A DNA stretch of 32,847 nt from an uncultured Clostridia bacterium (GTDB taxonomy: Bacteria; Bacillota; Clostridia; Christensenellales; Borkfalkiaceae). Under the pieces are notes generated by a model. It worked only from the letters and a program-made list of their open reading frames with translations, ran no database searches and was not told the DNA's origin. The stretch covers positions 1 through 32,847 of the forward strand of contig CAKQSI010000024.1 in the NCBI GenBank assembly GCA_934272745.1. The letters run 5' to 3'. How positions within the stretch are numbered: position 1 is the first letter of the stretch; every line of letters begins with the position of its first letter. The position numbers and the translations under genes were made by a program. Of the stretch, positions 32,431 through 32,847 are shown in pieces.

Positions 32431-32847
32431 GTATTTTTTCACTTTGCCGTTTACGATGGCAACCAGTTTTTTATCGGTCTTCATAAAACTGACGGCTTTG
32501 CCGTTTTCGATGCGAAGCGTATCTTCGATCCGGATACCGAACTTATTTTCCTTATAAATGCCCGGTTCGTCGGTAAACACCATGTTTTCGGCGAACACCG
32601 CGGGAGATGTCGGGCTGACAAAGGGACGTTCGTGAATGTGTACGCCCACGCCGTGTCCCAGCGAATGGGTAAACAAGCCGCGATATTTGCTGCCGTCGAT
32701 GATACCCCGCGCGATCTTGTCCGCGTCCGCAGTTTTCATACCCGCGGTGATGGCGGCGCGTGCCGAAAGGTGCGCTTCAAGCACCACGGCATATGCGTCG
32801 CGGAACGCCTTGGTGGGTTCCCCGAAAAATACGGTGCGGGTCATATC
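32425..32847 (-). CDS. Xaa-Pro aminopeptidase/dipeptidase (M24), 3' part only
   Basis: The gene runs off the right edge; 140 C-terminal residues are visible. The frame is open to the edge and starts DMTRTVFFGEP, whose Asp is a metal ligand of the M24 pita-bread fold. Other ligands are His in SLGHGVGVHIHE, Glu in FTDEPGIY and Glu in RIEDTLRI. This enzyme removes the residue before proline from peptides. No true start can be given. It is upstream of efp on the same strand, with 184 repeat-rich bases between. Confidence 0.92.
   Translation of the reverse strand, partial: DMTRTVFFGEPTKAFRDAYAVVLEAHLSARAAITAGMKTADADKIARGIIDGSKYRGLFTHSLGHGVGVHIHERPFVSPTSPAVFAENMVFTDEPGIYKENKFGIRIEDTLRIENGKAVSFMKTDKKLVAIVNGKVKKYR

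Noticed and set aside
1..32847. CRISPR array
   Set aside because: Several direct repeats exist, but none combines a constant 23-40 base repeat with regular unique spacers, and no cas gene is present.

Overview
The window looks like chromosomal DNA of an uncultured anaerobic Clostridia-type Firmicute (inference). The reasons are a [FeFe]-hydrogenase operon of the hydCBA (NAD-linked, probably electron-bifurcating) type, a polA whose 3'-5' exonuclease residues are not visible, an efp/Xaa-Pro peptidase pair, an ABC-F protein, strong sigma-A-type promoters (TTGACA-17-TAAAAT and similar) and purine-rich Shine-Dalgarno sites. The DNA is moderately G+C-rich (one 60-base line of polA that I counted is 58%). 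Almost every gene is on the minus strand; only a tRNA-Leu, a NERD-domain gene and an SDR gene are on the plus strand.

Layout: (1) 107-964 is a putative heavy-metal/manganese exporter, behind a tRNA-Leu(GAG) with its own promoter and terminator. (2) 1216-5643 holds a lytic transglycosylase overlapping coaE, then polA with an unusual 140-residue low-complexity linker. (3) 5662-6692 holds tRNA-Leu(CAA), its terminator and an A+T-rich NERD gene that looks acquired. (4) 6773-7165 is cytidine deaminase. (5) 7448-11564 is a sugar cluster transcribed SIS isomerase > ROK kinase > GH2 beta-mannosidase. (6) 11746-14468 is an ABC-F ATPase and a ROK glucokinase. (7) 14966-16666 is an M18 aminopeptidase with a small downstream gene, ended by a strong terminator. 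(8) 16985-20563 is dnaE. (9) 21200-23238 is rarA translationally coupled to an HD hydrolase; 23399-23733 is RNase P RNA. (10) 23823-24614 is an SDR oxidoreductase. (11) 24994-29156 is hydC-hydB-hydA with a clear promoter. (12) 29933-32847 is malQ, efp and the 3' part of an Xaa-Pro peptidase.

Functionally the window is mostly housekeeping (replication and repair: polA, dnaE, rarA; RNA: rnpB, two tRNAs; translation: efp), plus carbohydrate use (mannosidase, ROK kinases, malQ) and fermentative H2 metabolism. I found no prophage, CRISPR array, transposase or defence island. The NERD gene is the only clearly foreign-looking coding sequence.

The most unusual content is between the genes. Most gaps hold short G+C-rich hairpin units. 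Some form near-tandem arrays whose sequence is specific to the gap (21-50 base periods). Others are perfect 36-43 base palindromes. One is a 25-base interrupted palindrome present in three dispersed copies. These look like a genome-wide repeat/terminator economy rather than a new protein system, and they are the main thing I would follow up.
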